The notes under the pieces were generated by a model. It did not search any database and was not told the origin of the DNA. It saw only the letters and a program-made list of their open reading frames with translations. Shown piece after piece: positions 53,054-61,009 of a DNA stretch of 64,000 nucleotides. The translations under genes and the position numbers were made by a program. The stretch lies in assembly GCA_965212075.1 (NCBI GenBank), contig OZ243043.1, positions 930,001 to 994,000 of the forward strand. The letters are read 5' to 3'. Source of the stretch: CBDBUR01 sp965212075 (GTDB taxonomy: Bacteria > Pseudomonadota > Alphaproteobacteria > JAPOUT01 > G958296285). Position 1 is the stretch's first letter. The number at the start of each line of letters is the position of its first letter.

Positions 53054-54048
53054 TGCAGGCTCATCACCTTAAACAATTCACCCATTTGATCGGGCGCGAT
53101 CAGCCGCGCCAACGCTGTTTGAATCTCATGCTGCGCGGCCTCGTCTGCATTTTTTGCGAGCTGGGCGGCGCGCGCGCAAATGCCCTGACGCTGTAAAAAT
53201 TCTCCCTGCGTGATGATGCGCGGCGACAGATGATGCGCTTTGGCGATTTCCGCAAGCCGTCCGAAACGCACATGGGCAGTGATGTCTGCGTCGCCCGCTT
53301 TGAGCACTGAGCAAAATTGATGGCCGCGCACTGCTTGAAGCGTATCGCCAAAAATCGTTTGATCCGCGCCATAATCAATGATAAGCGCCGCGCCGCCATG
53401 TTGTTTTATATGATCGGCGATTTCGGCGATGAGCTTCTCTCCTTGCGGGCAAATTTCAGCGATGGCACCGACTGGCTGCGGCGCAAGCGCAATATCAGGA
53501 TCGGTCTCCGATAAAGTAAAAGCAAATTGGCCGTCGCGCAAAGTGATGCAGACCTCGCGCCAGCCTTGTTCGGTGCGCCGGAATTGTCTGATGGGCAAAG
53601 CGTCAAAAAATTCGTTGGCGACCAGCAGCAAAAACCCCGACGGCACATCCGAAAATTGATCAACAATGCGCGATTCAGGCAGAGCCTTTTTTTGCATCTC
53701 TTTGAGCCGCGTGCTCTGCTCAACCAGATAAACGCGCTGCGATTCAACAAAATCCGGCACCACCGCACCGGCGCGCAATATATCTTTCATCAGTGTGCCG
53801 CGCCCCGGGCCGAGCTCAGCGAGAATCGAATCACGCTGCCTATGCTTCTGCCACATTTGCGCACACCAAATGCCAATCATTTCACCAAACATTTGGCTGA
53901 CTTCCGGCGCGGTGATGAAATCGCCTTCACTGCCGAAAGGATCGCGGTCGGCGTAATATTGCTTCACAGCTTCAGACATATAATCAGCAAGGCTGATCGC
54001 ACCAGATTGCGCGATGACGCCCGCGATCTTTTTGTTAACAGAGATCAT
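53050..54048 (-). CDS. SAM-dependent methyltransferase, MidA/NDUFAF7 family
   Basis: The 332-residue protein belongs to the family whose mitochondrial member NDUFAF7 methylates an Arg of complex I. Family wording is clear: YYADRDPFGSEGDFITAPEVSQMFGEMIG, the AdoMet site ELGPGRGTLMKDILRA, NEFFDALPIRQF and ALIIDYGAD. Its bacterial target is not settled, though an assembly role in complex I is plausible. Its start overlaps the lgt stop and its stop overlaps pgeF, so lgt-midA-pgeF form a coupled unit. Confidence 0.9.
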   Translation of the reverse strand: MISVNKKIAGVIAQSGAISLADYMSEAVKQYYADRDPFGSEGDFITAPEVSQMFGEMIGIWCAQMWQKHRQRDSILAELGPGRGTLMKDILRAGAVVPDFVESQRVYLVEQSTRLKEMQKKALPESRIVDQFSDVPSGFLLLVANEFFDALPIRQFRRTEQGWREVCITLRDGQFAFTLSETDPDIALAPQPVGAIAEICPQGEKLIAEIADHIKQHGGAALIIDYGADQTIFGDTLQAVRGHQFCSVLKAGDADITAHVRFGRLAEIAKAHHLSPRIITQGEFLQRQGICARAAQLAKNADEAAQHEIQTALARLIAPDQMGELFKVMSLQ

Positions 54049-54899
54049 GTCCTGCGTGAGACATAACGCGCATAAATAATGAGCGCGGCGCCAAACAGCA
54101 TAATCGGCAGCGACAGCAGCATGCCCATCGTCAGGCCGCCCGCAAGAAAACCGATATGGCGGTCGGGCTCGCGAAACAATTCAACAAAAATACGCATCAG
54201 CGCATAACCGGCGAAAAATGATCCCGCGACAACCCCCGGATAACGCAGCCATTTGACATAATGCGTCATGATGCGCAGCACCACAAAGAGCAGCACACCT
54301 TCCAACAGCGCCTCATAGATTTGGCTCGGATGGCGCGGCAGCGCGCCGGCGTGCGGAAAAATCACCGCCCAAGGCACATCAGAAACGCGCCCCCATAATT
54401 CGCCATTGATGAAATTAGCGCACCGCCCCAAACCCAGCCCAATAGGCACCGCTGCGGTGATCACATCGCCCAGAGACAAAAGAGATAAATTGCGCTGCCG
54501 CGCAAACAGCCAAGCCGCAACCAGCATGCCTAGCAAGCCGCCGTGAAATGCCATGCCGCCGCGCCAGACCGCTAAAATTTCCTCCGGATGCGCCCAATAA
54601 AATGCCGGATTGTAAAAAAGCACATAGCCCAGCCGACCGCCGAGAAGAATGCCCAAAATCGCCCAGAGCATGAAGTCATGAAGATCTTGACCGCACGGCT
54701 TGCTGGGCATCGGCTTGCTAGGGGGCCTGCTGCGCGGCGGCGTATTCGTGCGCGTGACAGGCCATAAAACTTTGGTTTCACATAATCTTGCGGCGTAATA
54801 GACGCCGAACAGAACACCCGCCACATAAGCGAGCGCATACCAGCGAAGCGCGAAAGGCCCGATTGAAAAAATCACCGGATCAATATCAGGAAAATTCAT
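54045..54899 (-). CDS. lgt: Prolipoprotein diacylglyceryl transferase
   Basis: Lgt attaches diacylglycerol from phosphatidylglycerol to the lipobox Cys of prolipoproteins, the first step in lipoprotein maturation. The 284-residue membrane protein has about seven helices and the Lgt signature GRCANFINGELWGRVSDVPWAV, with RWYALAYVAG near the start, GGMAFHGGLLG, and HPSQIYEALLEG. An unusual Pro/Lys-rich insert (about residues 49-69) lies in the first loop. Its substrate genes here include mlaA and the lipoprotein at 12847. It is divergent from the ubiK-like gene. Confidence 0.95.
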   Translation of the reverse strand: MNFPDIDPVIFSIGPFALRWYALAYVAGVLFGVYYAARLCETKVLWPVTRTNTPPRSRPPSKPMPSKPCGQDLHDFMLWAILGILLGGRLGYVLFYNPAFYWAHPEEILAVWRGGMAFHGGLLGMLVAAWLFARQRNLSLLSLGDVITAAVPIGLGLGRCANFINGELWGRVSDVPWAVIFPHAGALPRHPSQIYEALLEGVLLFVVLRIMTHYVKWLRYPGVVAGSFFAGYALMRIFVELFREPDRHIGFLAGGLTMGMLLSLPIMLFGAALIIYARYVSRRT

Positions 54900-54912
54900 G
54901 CTAAACTCGCTC

Positions 54913-54945
54913 GGTCAAGATATGGTCAAGATATGGTCAGGATAT
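54913..54945. repeat. Three 11-bp tandem repeats in the lgt/ubiK-like divergent region
   Basis: GGTCAAGATAT (54913-54923), GGTCAAGATAT (54924-54934) and GGTCAGGATAT (54935-54945) follow without gaps, about one helical turn each. They end at the AGGAG ribosome site of the ubiK-like gene. They could be a multi-site operator or a slippage product. Confidence 0.85.
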
Positions 54946-54960
54946 AGGAGACACATTAAA

Positions 54961-55233
54961 ATGGTGAACAGCAAAGATAACAGATTTTTTGATGACATGG
55001 CCGCGCTTTTGTCGGGAGGCCTAGAGATGGCGTCAGGAATTTCGGATGAGGCCTCGTCTTTTATGCGCCACCGCGCTGAGCGGCTCGCCAGCGACCTTCG
55101 CCTCGTCACACGCGAAACCCATGAAGTCACCGCAGACATGGCGGCTAAAGCGCGTCAAGAAAATGAAAAACTCGCCAAAAAAATAGATGAGCTTGAAGCA
55201 CGAATCACCAAATTAGAAAAATCAGAAAATTAA
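54961..55233 (+). CDS. BMFP-domain accessory factor (UbiK-like)
   Basis: The 90-residue protein matches the BMFP/UbiK family of small trimeric membrane-associated accessory factors in ubiquinone synthesis and membrane function. NRFFDDMAALLSGGLEMASG is the amphipathic front, and the C-terminal half is a coiled coil (EVTADMAAKARQENEKLAKKIDELEARITKLEK). The frame extends to 54898, but the ATG at 54961 follows AGGAG after the 11-bp repeats. The 98 bp after it hold nothing I can name. Family assignment is good; symbol is uncertain. Confidence 0.8.
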   Translation: MVNSKDNRFFDDMAALLSGGLEMASGISDEASSFMRHRAERLASDLRLVTRETHEVTADMAAKARQENEKLAKKIDELEARITKLEKSEN

Positions 55234-55332
55234 AATTATTCTCTCTAGCTTTCCCTGCTTTATCTTATCTATAATTAAAGAATCAGCAGATATAGTTTGA
55301 TTTGATGTCTGCGCCGCTATATATGGTGAATC

Positions 55333-55845
55333 ATGGATATTTTGGAAAATCAAGAAGACGGCGGACTCAATCCGCTTGATGTGATGGAAGGAGTCGCCGC
55401 CGCGCATCCATGGCTGTGCGAGCGCATTGATGATGATGAGCTGCACCTCCACATTTCAGGAGAGTGGTGTGATTATGACCTCATTGCCAGCTGGTGGCCG
55501 GATGTGAGCTGCCTGCATATTGCCTGCCTGTTTGAAATGTCCGTCGCGCGCGACCGCCGCACCCTGATCCTTGATCTGCTCGCCCAGATCAATAGTCAAT
55601 TATGGATTGGCCATTTTGATCTTTGCCCTTCTCCCTCTTCCGATCAAGGTTTTCATATTGTTTTCCGCCATACGCACATGTTTGCCGACGATCATATAAC
55701 CTCGCTGCAATGCCGGGCGCTCATTGAAGCGAGCCTTGCCGCGGTGGAAAAATACGTTCTGCCTTTTCAATGCGTGGCACATCAAGGCCGCTCGGTGCGC
55801 GCGGCCATGCGCTTAGCTTTTTCGCCTGAAGGAGGCCATGCGTGA
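55333..55845 (+). CDS. YbjN-domain protein
   Basis: The 170-residue protein has the YbjN-domain layout of two alpha/beta halves: NPLDVMEGVAAAHPWLCERIDDDELHLHISGEWCDYDLIASWWPD (in pieces), then MSVARDRRTLILDLLAQINSQLWIGHFDLCPS, and a last helix. Such proteins act as sensory or chaperone-like factors, and the exact role is unknown. A GAAGGAGG ribosome site for proC lies inside its 3' end and the proC GTG overlaps its stop, so the two are translated together, an arrangement seen in other Alphaproteobacteria. Confidence 0.8.
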   Translation: MDILENQEDGGLNPLDVMEGVAAAHPWLCERIDDDELHLHISGEWCDYDLIASWWPDVSCLHIACLFEMSVARDRRTLILDLLAQINSQLWIGHFDLCPSPSSDQGFHIVFRHTHMFADDHITSLQCRALIEASLAAVEKYVLPFQCVAHQGRSVRAAMRLAFSPEGGHA

Positions 55846-56660
55846 TCGTTCTGGTCGGCGCGGGCCGCATGGGCTATGCCATGCTCGCGCGCTGGCTCGA
55901 TGGCGGCTGGGAGGACATTTGCGTATTAGAGCCGCAGCCTTCAGAAGAATTATTGCAGCTGCATAAAGATAAATTCTTTCTTCTCAATTTACCGCCTGAT
56001 GAGCTGCAGCATAGAACCATTGATGCCGTTGTACTCGCGGTGAAGCCGAATGTGATTATTGACGTTGCAGCGCCTTTGGGTAAAGTTCTTGCCGAGCACA
56101 GCGTGGTTTTATCCATTGCCGCCGGACAAAAATTGGCGCCGATTCTGAACGCTATGGAAGACCCTCATCGCGGCGCGATTCGCGCGATGCCGAATACGCC
56201 TGCGCAAATCGGCAAGGGCTTTGTCGCGCTTTACTTCAATGAGGCGGCCAGCGAGCAGCAGCGGCTTTTGGGCACCGAGCTAATGTCGGTTTTGGGGATG
56301 ACGGCCATTGTGAAAGATGAAACTCTGCTTGATGCCGTGACGGTTTTATCGGGCTGCGGGCCGGCTTATTTGTTTTATCTCGCTGAGATTCTCACCGAAG
56401 CGGGCGTCGGCTTGGGGCTGGAGCGGCAATGGGCCGAACAGGCAACGATCGCGACATTGGCAGGCGCGAGCGCGCTGCTTGAAAGCGACGGACAGGCCGC
56501 TGAACTGCGCGCGCAAGTGACATCGCCGCGCGGAGTCACGCAGGCAGCGCTTGAAGTCTTAATGCAAAATGACGCGCTAAAAGCTCTGTTCACGCGCGCT
56601 TTTGAAAAAGCGCATCAAAGATCGGTGGCGCTGGGGTCTTCGTCAAGCGGGAAGAAATAG
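55842..56660 (+). CDS. proC: Pyrroline-5-carboxylate reductase
   Basis: ProC makes proline from pyrroline-5-carboxylate using NAD(P)H. The 272-residue protein has the Rossmann start IVLVGAGRMGYAML, LAVKPNVI, SIAAGQKL, RAMPNTPAQIGKG and the C-terminal TVLSGCGPAYLFYLAEIL and VTSPRGVTQAALEVL segments. It begins with a GTG that overlaps the YbjN-domain gene stop. Its last 18 bp overlap the end of the convergent sensor kinase gene. Confidence 0.94.
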   Translation: MIVLVGAGRMGYAMLARWLDGGWEDICVLEPQPSEELLQLHKDKFFLLNLPPDELQHRTIDAVVLAVKPNVIIDVAAPLGKVLAEHSVVLSIAAGQKLAPILNAMEDPHRGAIRAMPNTPAQIGKGFVALYFNEAASEQQRLLGTELMSVLGMTAIVKDETLLDAVTVLSGCGPAYLFYLAEILTEAGVGLGLERQWAEQATIATLAGASALLESDGQAAELRAQVTSPRGVTQAALEVLMQNDALKALFTRAFEKAHQRSVALGSSSSGKK

Positions 56661-57977
56661 CCGCGCGCGCAGCCCGCGCTGGGGGCTTTGACCCAAAGTG
56701 ATATCGCCGCCGGCGGCGCGGGCAATGTCGCGCGCGATGGCGAGTCCCAATCCTGATCCGGGAATGTTCTGATTGCGCGCCCGATCAAGCCGCTGAAAAG
56801 GCCGAAAAGCCTCTTCATACTGGCTGGGAGGAATGCCGGGGCCGTCATCATCAATTAAAATTTCAATGCCATTTGGCTGGCGCGCAGCGCTGACGGACAC
56901 GCAATCGGCATAGGCCAGCGCGTTGCTGATGAGATTGTTCAAACAGCGCCTGATCGCCTGAGGCCGCAGCCGCGCGGCTAGCTCCGACTGCGTGTTCAAA
57001 ACGATTTTCTTTTCACTGTGCGGCGTAATGTGCGCTGTCATCTCGCGCAGCATTTGATCAATATTAACATGAGCGGGCTTTTCTTCCTGCCCTTCGCCGC
57101 GCGCAAAGTCAAGGTAGGCATGGATCATGCCTTCCATTTCAGCAACGTCTTTTTTGAGCGCGTCGGTATCTAGATTTTTGGGCAGCAGAGCAATTTGCAA
57201 TTTGAACCGTGTCAGAGGCGTGCGCATATCATGGCTGATGGCGCTGAGCATTTCCGTGCGCTGCGCAACATGACGGCGCAGACGATCGCGCATTTTCAAA
57301 AACGCGATGCTGGCTTGACGGACTTCACTGGCTCCGGAAGGCTTAAATTCATGGACGTCCAATCCGCGTCCGAAGCGATTCGCAGCAGCGGCGAGGCGCT
57401 GAATGGGCCGCACCTGATTGCGCAAAAATATGATCGCAACAGCCAGCAAAATGATCGCAATGCCGGCTGTCCATGTAACGAGCAGATAGCTTTTTTCTGC
57501 ATAAGCCCGATTGCGCGGCACAAGAATGCGCAAAACGCCGCCATCAACCGCAACACGAATATCTATTTTACTCCTTAAAGTTTGCGCATCAATCCAAATA
57601 GGTTTTTGCACATTTGCGGCCAGCTCCTCTTTCATCGTATCGTAGAGAAAATCAAACAAAGGAAGCGGCGCTTGCTGTGGCAGACGGGTTTGCGGCGTGA
57701 AAGAAATTTCCATTTTCAATGCTTGACCGAGCGTGAGAACGTTATTCGAGTTTTTTTGATCAAATTGATCTGCATCAAATTGATGCACATCAAATTGATG
57801 TACAATGGCGGCGATTTCGCTGGCTGTGATGTTGGCAAGCTTCTGCGTGACGCCATTCCAATAGCGCTCAAGCGTGAGATAGATGACCGCAACTTGCAGC
57901 AGCAAAAGCGGCGCAGCGATGATAAGAATCGCGCGCGCAAAAATGCGCTTAGGCAGGAATTTTTTCAAGCTCAGCAT
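56643..57977 (-). CDS. EnvZ-type sensor histidine kinase
   Basis: The 444-residue protein has two membrane helices (about 13-34 and 164-186), a periplasmic domain of roughly 130 residues, a HAMP domain (RNQVRPIQRLAAAANRFGRG), the HisKA dimerisation box with His249 in LSAISHDMRTPLTRF, and an ATPase domain (LNNLISNALAYAD, DDGPGIP, GSGLGLAIARDIARAAGG). This order matches EnvZ. The periplasmic part carries a HQFD repeat (residues 60-73). It lies 34 bp after the response regulator on the same strand. Signal sensed is unknown. Confidence 0.92.
   Translation of the reverse strand: MLSLKKFLPKRIFARAILIIAAPLLLLQVAVIYLTLERYWNGVTQKLANITASEIAAIVHQFDVHQFDADQFDQKNSNNVLTLGQALKMEISFTPQTRLPQQAPLPLFDFLYDTMKEELAANVQKPIWIDAQTLRSKIDIRVAVDGGVLRILVPRNRAYAEKSYLLVTWTAGIAIILLAVAIIFLRNQVRPIQRLAAAANRFGRGLDVHEFKPSGASEVRQASIAFLKMRDRLRRHVAQRTEMLSAISHDMRTPLTRFKLQIALLPKNLDTDALKKDVAEMEGMIHAYLDFARGEGQEEKPAHVNIDQMLREMTAHITPHSEKKIVLNTQSELAARLRPQAIRRCLNNLISNALAYADCVSVSAARQPNGIEILIDDDGPGIPPSQYEEAFRPFQRLDRARNQNIPGSGLGLAIARDIARAAGGDITLGQSPQRGLRARLFLPA
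57758..57802. repeat. Three 15-bp repeats in the sensor kinase gene
   Basis: Units at 57758-57772, 57773-57787 and 57788-57802 share ATCAAATTGAT and encode the HQFDV/HQFDA/DQFDQ repeat of the periplasmic sensor region. Copy number can change without breaking the frame. Confidence 0.8.
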
Positions 57978-58011
57978 GAGACCTCATCATAATTTATTCG
58001 GGCAGCATGAT

Positions 58012-58722
58012 CTATTCGGGCTTTAATACATAGCCCGTGCCGCGGACGGTTTGCAAATAGACGGGCATATGAGGATTGACTTCTATTTTGCGGCGCAGCC
58101 GGTTGATGCGGACATCCACCGCGCGTTCAGTATCAAGCGCGCAATGGTCGGCGATCGCGCTGCGCGAAAATACTTGTCCGGGCGCGCGCGCCAGCAGCGA
58201 CAGCAAAGCCTCTTCGCTCGCGCTAATCACGATTCGCTGGCCGTTTTGTGTCAAAAGCCCCTGTGCGGGGTTGAACATCATCTCTCCCATTTTGATCGGC
58301 GCGGTGCGAGACGGCGCGCTGCTCTGTGTGCGTTGGAGCAATTTTTGTATGCGCAGCAGCAATTCCTTCGGCTCAAACGGCTTGGGGAGATAATCGTCAG
58401 CACCGGCCTCAAGGCCATCAATGCGCTTTTCAGGCTTTGACAGCGCTGTGAGCATCAAGATCGGCGGCGGATAGCTCAATGAGCGCAGAAAGGTCATGCC
58501 GTCTTCTTCGGGCATCATCACATCGAGGGTGACGAGATCAAATACGAGGCCTTTCATTTTTCGGCGCGCGGCGGCGGCGCTGGGGGCGGTGGTGACCCGA
58601 AAGCCATGTTCGCCCAAATAGCGCTGAATCAGCTCGCAAATCCGCCGATCATCGTCAATGACTAGAATATGGGCGGCATCATCGGCAATTGGAGGCGTCT
58701 CTTGTCTTGATTCTAGAGCCAT
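58012..58722 (-). CDS. OmpR-family response regulator
   Basis: The 236-residue protein has a receiver domain (VIDDD, phosphorylated Asp67 in LVTLDVMMP, Lys in DYLPKPF) and a C-terminal winged-helix DNA-binding domain (VISASEEALLSLLARAPGQVFSR, then AVDVRINRLRRKIE, VRGTGYVL). The recognition helix RAVDVRINRLRRKIE fits the OmpR class. It is upstream of the sensor kinase and divergent from ilvE. Target genes cannot be inferred. Confidence 0.93.
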   Translation of the reverse strand: MALESRQETPPIADDAAHILVIDDDRRICELIQRYLGEHGFRVTTAPSAAAARRKMKGLVFDLVTLDVMMPEEDGMTFLRSLSYPPPILMLTALSKPEKRIDGLEAGADDYLPKPFEPKELLLRIQKLLQRTQSSAPSRTAPIKMGEMMFNPAQGLLTQNGQRIVISASEEALLSLLARAPGQVFSRSAIADHCALDTERAVDVRINRLRRKIEVNPHMPVYLQTVRGTGYVLKPE

Positions 58723-58767
58723 GATGGATATGATAGCCCTGATTACAACGAAAATAACAAATTATTG

Positions 58768-59655
58768 ATGATGAACGCTCCTTTTGACAATCGGCCGGGA
58801 CAGATATGGTTTGACGGCAAGCTCGTGCCTTGGGCGCGCGCGCAGATTCACGTTTTGAGCCACGGGCTGCATTATGCGAGCACGGTTTTTGAAGGCGAGC
58901 GCGCCTATAATGGCGAGATTTTCAAATTGCGCGAACACACTGAGCGCTTATTTGCGTCAGCGCGGCTTTTGTCTATGGAGATTCCCTACACGATTGATGA
59001 AGTTGACGAAGCCTGTCGTTCTGTTCTTGCGGCGCAAGGGCTTCAAGAGGCCTACATTCGCCCGATCGCCTGGCGCGGCAGCGAAATGATGGGCGTGTCG
59101 GCGCAGCAAACGAAGATTCATTTTGCGGTGGCGGCGTGGGAGTGGCCGTCTTATTTTGACCCCGAAGAGCGGATGCGCGGCTTGAAATTGGATATTTCTG
59201 AATGGCGCCGCCCTTCGCCGCAAACGATTCCGTCGCAGAGCAAGGCGACGGGTCTTTATATGATTTGCACATTGGCGCGCCACGCCGCTGAGGCTAAGGG
59301 CTATGCCGATGCGCTGATGCTGGATTATCGCGGCCTCATCGCCGAAACGACCGGCGCCAATATATTTTTCCGCGATGGCGATAATGTGCTGCATACACCG
59401 ACGCCGGACTGCTTTCTTGATGGCATCACGAGACGCACGGTGATGGATTTGGCACGCCGTCATGGCATCAAAATTGTTGAGCGCGCCATTGAGCCGGAAG
59501 ATATGGAAAACTTTGAAGAATGTTTTATCACCGGCACCGCTGTGGAAGTGGCGGCGGTCGCTGAGATTGGCCATTATCGCTTCACGCCCGGCTCGCTGAC
59601 CCAGCAATTGATGGCCGATTATATCAGCCTCGTGAACCGCAAACGGGCAGCCTGA
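58768..59655 (+). CDS. ilvE: Branched-chain amino acid aminotransferase
   Basis: IlvE performs the last step of leucine, isoleucine and valine synthesis with PLP. The 295-residue class IV aminotransferase has WFDGKLVPWARAQIHVLSHGLHYASTVFEGERAY, YIRPIAWRG, the PLP-Lys in SQSKATGLYM, EAKGYADALMLDYRGLIAETTGANIFF and CFLDGITRRTVMDLA, with FITGTAVEV near the end. ATG at 58768 or 58771 is the start. A 54-bp gap leads to the 5S gene. Confidence 0.94.
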   Translation: MMNAPFDNRPGQIWFDGKLVPWARAQIHVLSHGLHYASTVFEGERAYNGEIFKLREHTERLFASARLLSMEIPYTIDEVDEACRSVLAAQGLQEAYIRPIAWRGSEMMGVSAQQTKIHFAVAAWEWPSYFDPEERMRGLKLDISEWRRPSPQTIPSQSKATGLYMICTLARHAAEAKGYADALMLDYRGLIAETTGANIFFRDGDNVLHTPTPDCFLDGITRRTVMDLARRHGIKIVERAIEPEDMENFEECFITGTAVEVAAVAEIGHYRFTPGSLTQQLMADYISLVNRKRAA

Positions 59656-59662
59656 AAAGAAT

Positions 59663-59691
59663 TTGCCAAGTGAGGGCGATTTTGTTAAAAC
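59663..59691 (+). promoter_or_regulatory. Candidate promoter of the 5S rRNA gene
   Basis: TTGCCA at 59663-59668 and TAAAAC at 59686-59691 are separated by 17 bases. Transcription would start around 59697-59699, at the edge of the inverted repeat that flanks 5S. The match to the sigma-70 consensus is partial. Confidence 0.4.
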
Positions 59692-59695
59692 ACAG

Positions 59696-59842
59696 ATAGC
59701 GTTCAAGCTGGCTCGGTGGTTATGGCGGGGAGCAAAGCACCCGATCCCATCCCGAACTCGGCAGTGAAAATCCCCAGCGCCGATGGTACTGCGTCTTAAG
59801 GCGTGGGAGAGTAGGTCGCTGCCGGGCCTGCTTGAACGCTAT
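59696..59842 (+). repeat. 13-bp perfect inverted repeat flanking 5S rRNA (processing stem)
   Basis: ATAGCGTTCAAGC (59696-59708) is exactly complementary to GCTTGAACGCTAT (59830-59842). With 5S helix I (GGCTCGG with CCGGGCC) it would form a long stem around the whole 5S, suited to RNase III/E trimming of a precursor that begins near the candidate promoter. Confidence 0.85.
59710..59828 (+). rRNA. rrf: 5S ribosomal RNA
   Basis: About 119 bases with the alphaproteobacterial 5S layout: GGTGGTTATGGCGGGG, CACCCGATCCCATCCCGAACTCGG split by the usual loop, GTGAAA, CGCCGATGGTACTGCG and GGGAGAGTAGGTCGCTGCC. Terminal helix I pairs GGCTCGG with CCGGGCC. No 16S or 23S gene is upstream, so this copy stands alone between ilvE and a convergent glycosyltransferase gene. 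Ends are set from helix I. Confidence 0.93.
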
Positions 59843-59846
59843 TAGA

Positions 59847-60947
59847 TTACTTAAACACCAGCTTTCTTATCTGGTTCAATTTGTATATAAATCCCCTTCC
59901 ATTTTGTTCTTTGAAGCGTCGGACGATTGAGCAGCGCAAATCATCTAACTGCGCGACGCGGTCTTGGATATTATGATTGCGCATCACATATTGATGGCCG
60001 CGCTTAGCGAGCGCCTCGCGCTCTTGTAGATTGTTGATCAAGAAGCGCAGGCCTTCGGCGATCGCTGTGCCTGAAACCTCTTTGAGATAAAGCGCGCCGT
60101 CAGGACCGGAGACCTCTTTCATGCCGCCGCGTCCCGATGAGATCACCGCACATCTGGCGAGATGCATTTCAAGCAGCGACAAACAGAAGGCCTCATCCCA
60201 ATTAGACGGCGTAATTCCGATGCGGGCTTTTCTGTTCCAAACTTGCACCTGCTCGCGGGATGCATTTGTGATCCATTCACCCTGTGCACCCAGCGCATTT
60301 TTGAAAGCCGTCTCTTGTTGAAGATAATAATCTGCGTTTCTTTTGCGCACCACCACAACGAAGCGCCATTGCGGGAACTCAGAACGGATGGCTGCGGCGG
60401 CTTCAATGAATTGTTCAATACCTTTTTCTGGCATGAGGCGTGCGCAAAACAAGATGATGTTTTCTTTTTCGCTGTCTTCAGCAAACCAGCCCTCTGTCAG
60501 AAGAGCATTGTGCACAACGCTGGTTTTGCCCTTAAGCTGCGGATAATATGACTTCCAATTTCGGCGTGCATAATCACTGACAAAAATATAATGAAAGATC
60601 CGGTCCATCGATTTTCCTTCCGGAAATTTGTGCGCTTTTAAATTACTATTGTAGTTTGACAGAACCCCATGAATATAACCAACGATCGGCACAGAAGGAA
60701 AAGCATCGACGAAGGAAATAATAGCAGCAAATCTTCCTTGACACTCAATGATATCTGGTGAGAAAAATTTAATCTGTTCAGCAACACTTGGATCAAGTTG
60801 AGGAAAACGTTTATCCGTCATGTAAAAGACCTGGGTTGTTTGACCAAAACGACTATGCAGCATATAGCTATGGATCAAGATTCGCATGGATGTTTGGGGT
60901 TTCCTTGGATTACGAGACTCTTCGCGTATGGCGATGGCGATTTTCAT
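59847..60947 (-). CDS. GT4-type glycosyltransferase
   Basis: The 366-residue protein has the GT-B fold of family 4 glycosyltransferases: an N-terminal acceptor domain (MKIAIAIREES and PDIIECQGRFAAIISF), a hinge (SVVHNALLTEGWF, then ILFCARLMPEKGIEQFIEAA) and the C-terminal donor domain (IGITPSNWDEAFCLSLLEMHLARCAVISSGRGGMKEV). The EAFCLSLLE segment is the EX7E catalytic region. The ATG at 60947 has GAGGAGG upstream. It is divergent from the three-domain glycosyltransferase gene and its 3' end adjoins the 5S stem. Donor and acceptor sugars are unknown; LPS or exopolysaccharide is likely. Confidence 0.85.
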   Translation of the reverse strand: MKIAIAIREESRNPRKPQTSMRILIHSYMLHSRFGQTTQVFYMTDKRFPQLDPSVAEQIKFFSPDIIECQGRFAAIISFVDAFPSVPIVGYIHGVLSNYNSNLKAHKFPEGKSMDRIFHYIFVSDYARRNWKSYYPQLKGKTSVVHNALLTEGWFAEDSEKENIILFCARLMPEKGIEQFIEAAAAIRSEFPQWRFVVVVRKRNADYYLQQETAFKNALGAQGEWITNASREQVQVWNRKARIGITPSNWDEAFCLSLLEMHLARCAVISSGRGGMKEVSGPDGALYLKEVSGTAIAEGLRFLINNLQEREALAKRGHQYVMRNHNIQDRVAQLDDLRCSIVRRFKEQNGRGFIYKLNQIRKLVFK

Positions 60948-61009
60948 AACTAAGCTCCTCCTCAATATTTTTCCTTATAACATATATCATTTATGCTAAA
61001 AGGCTCAAC

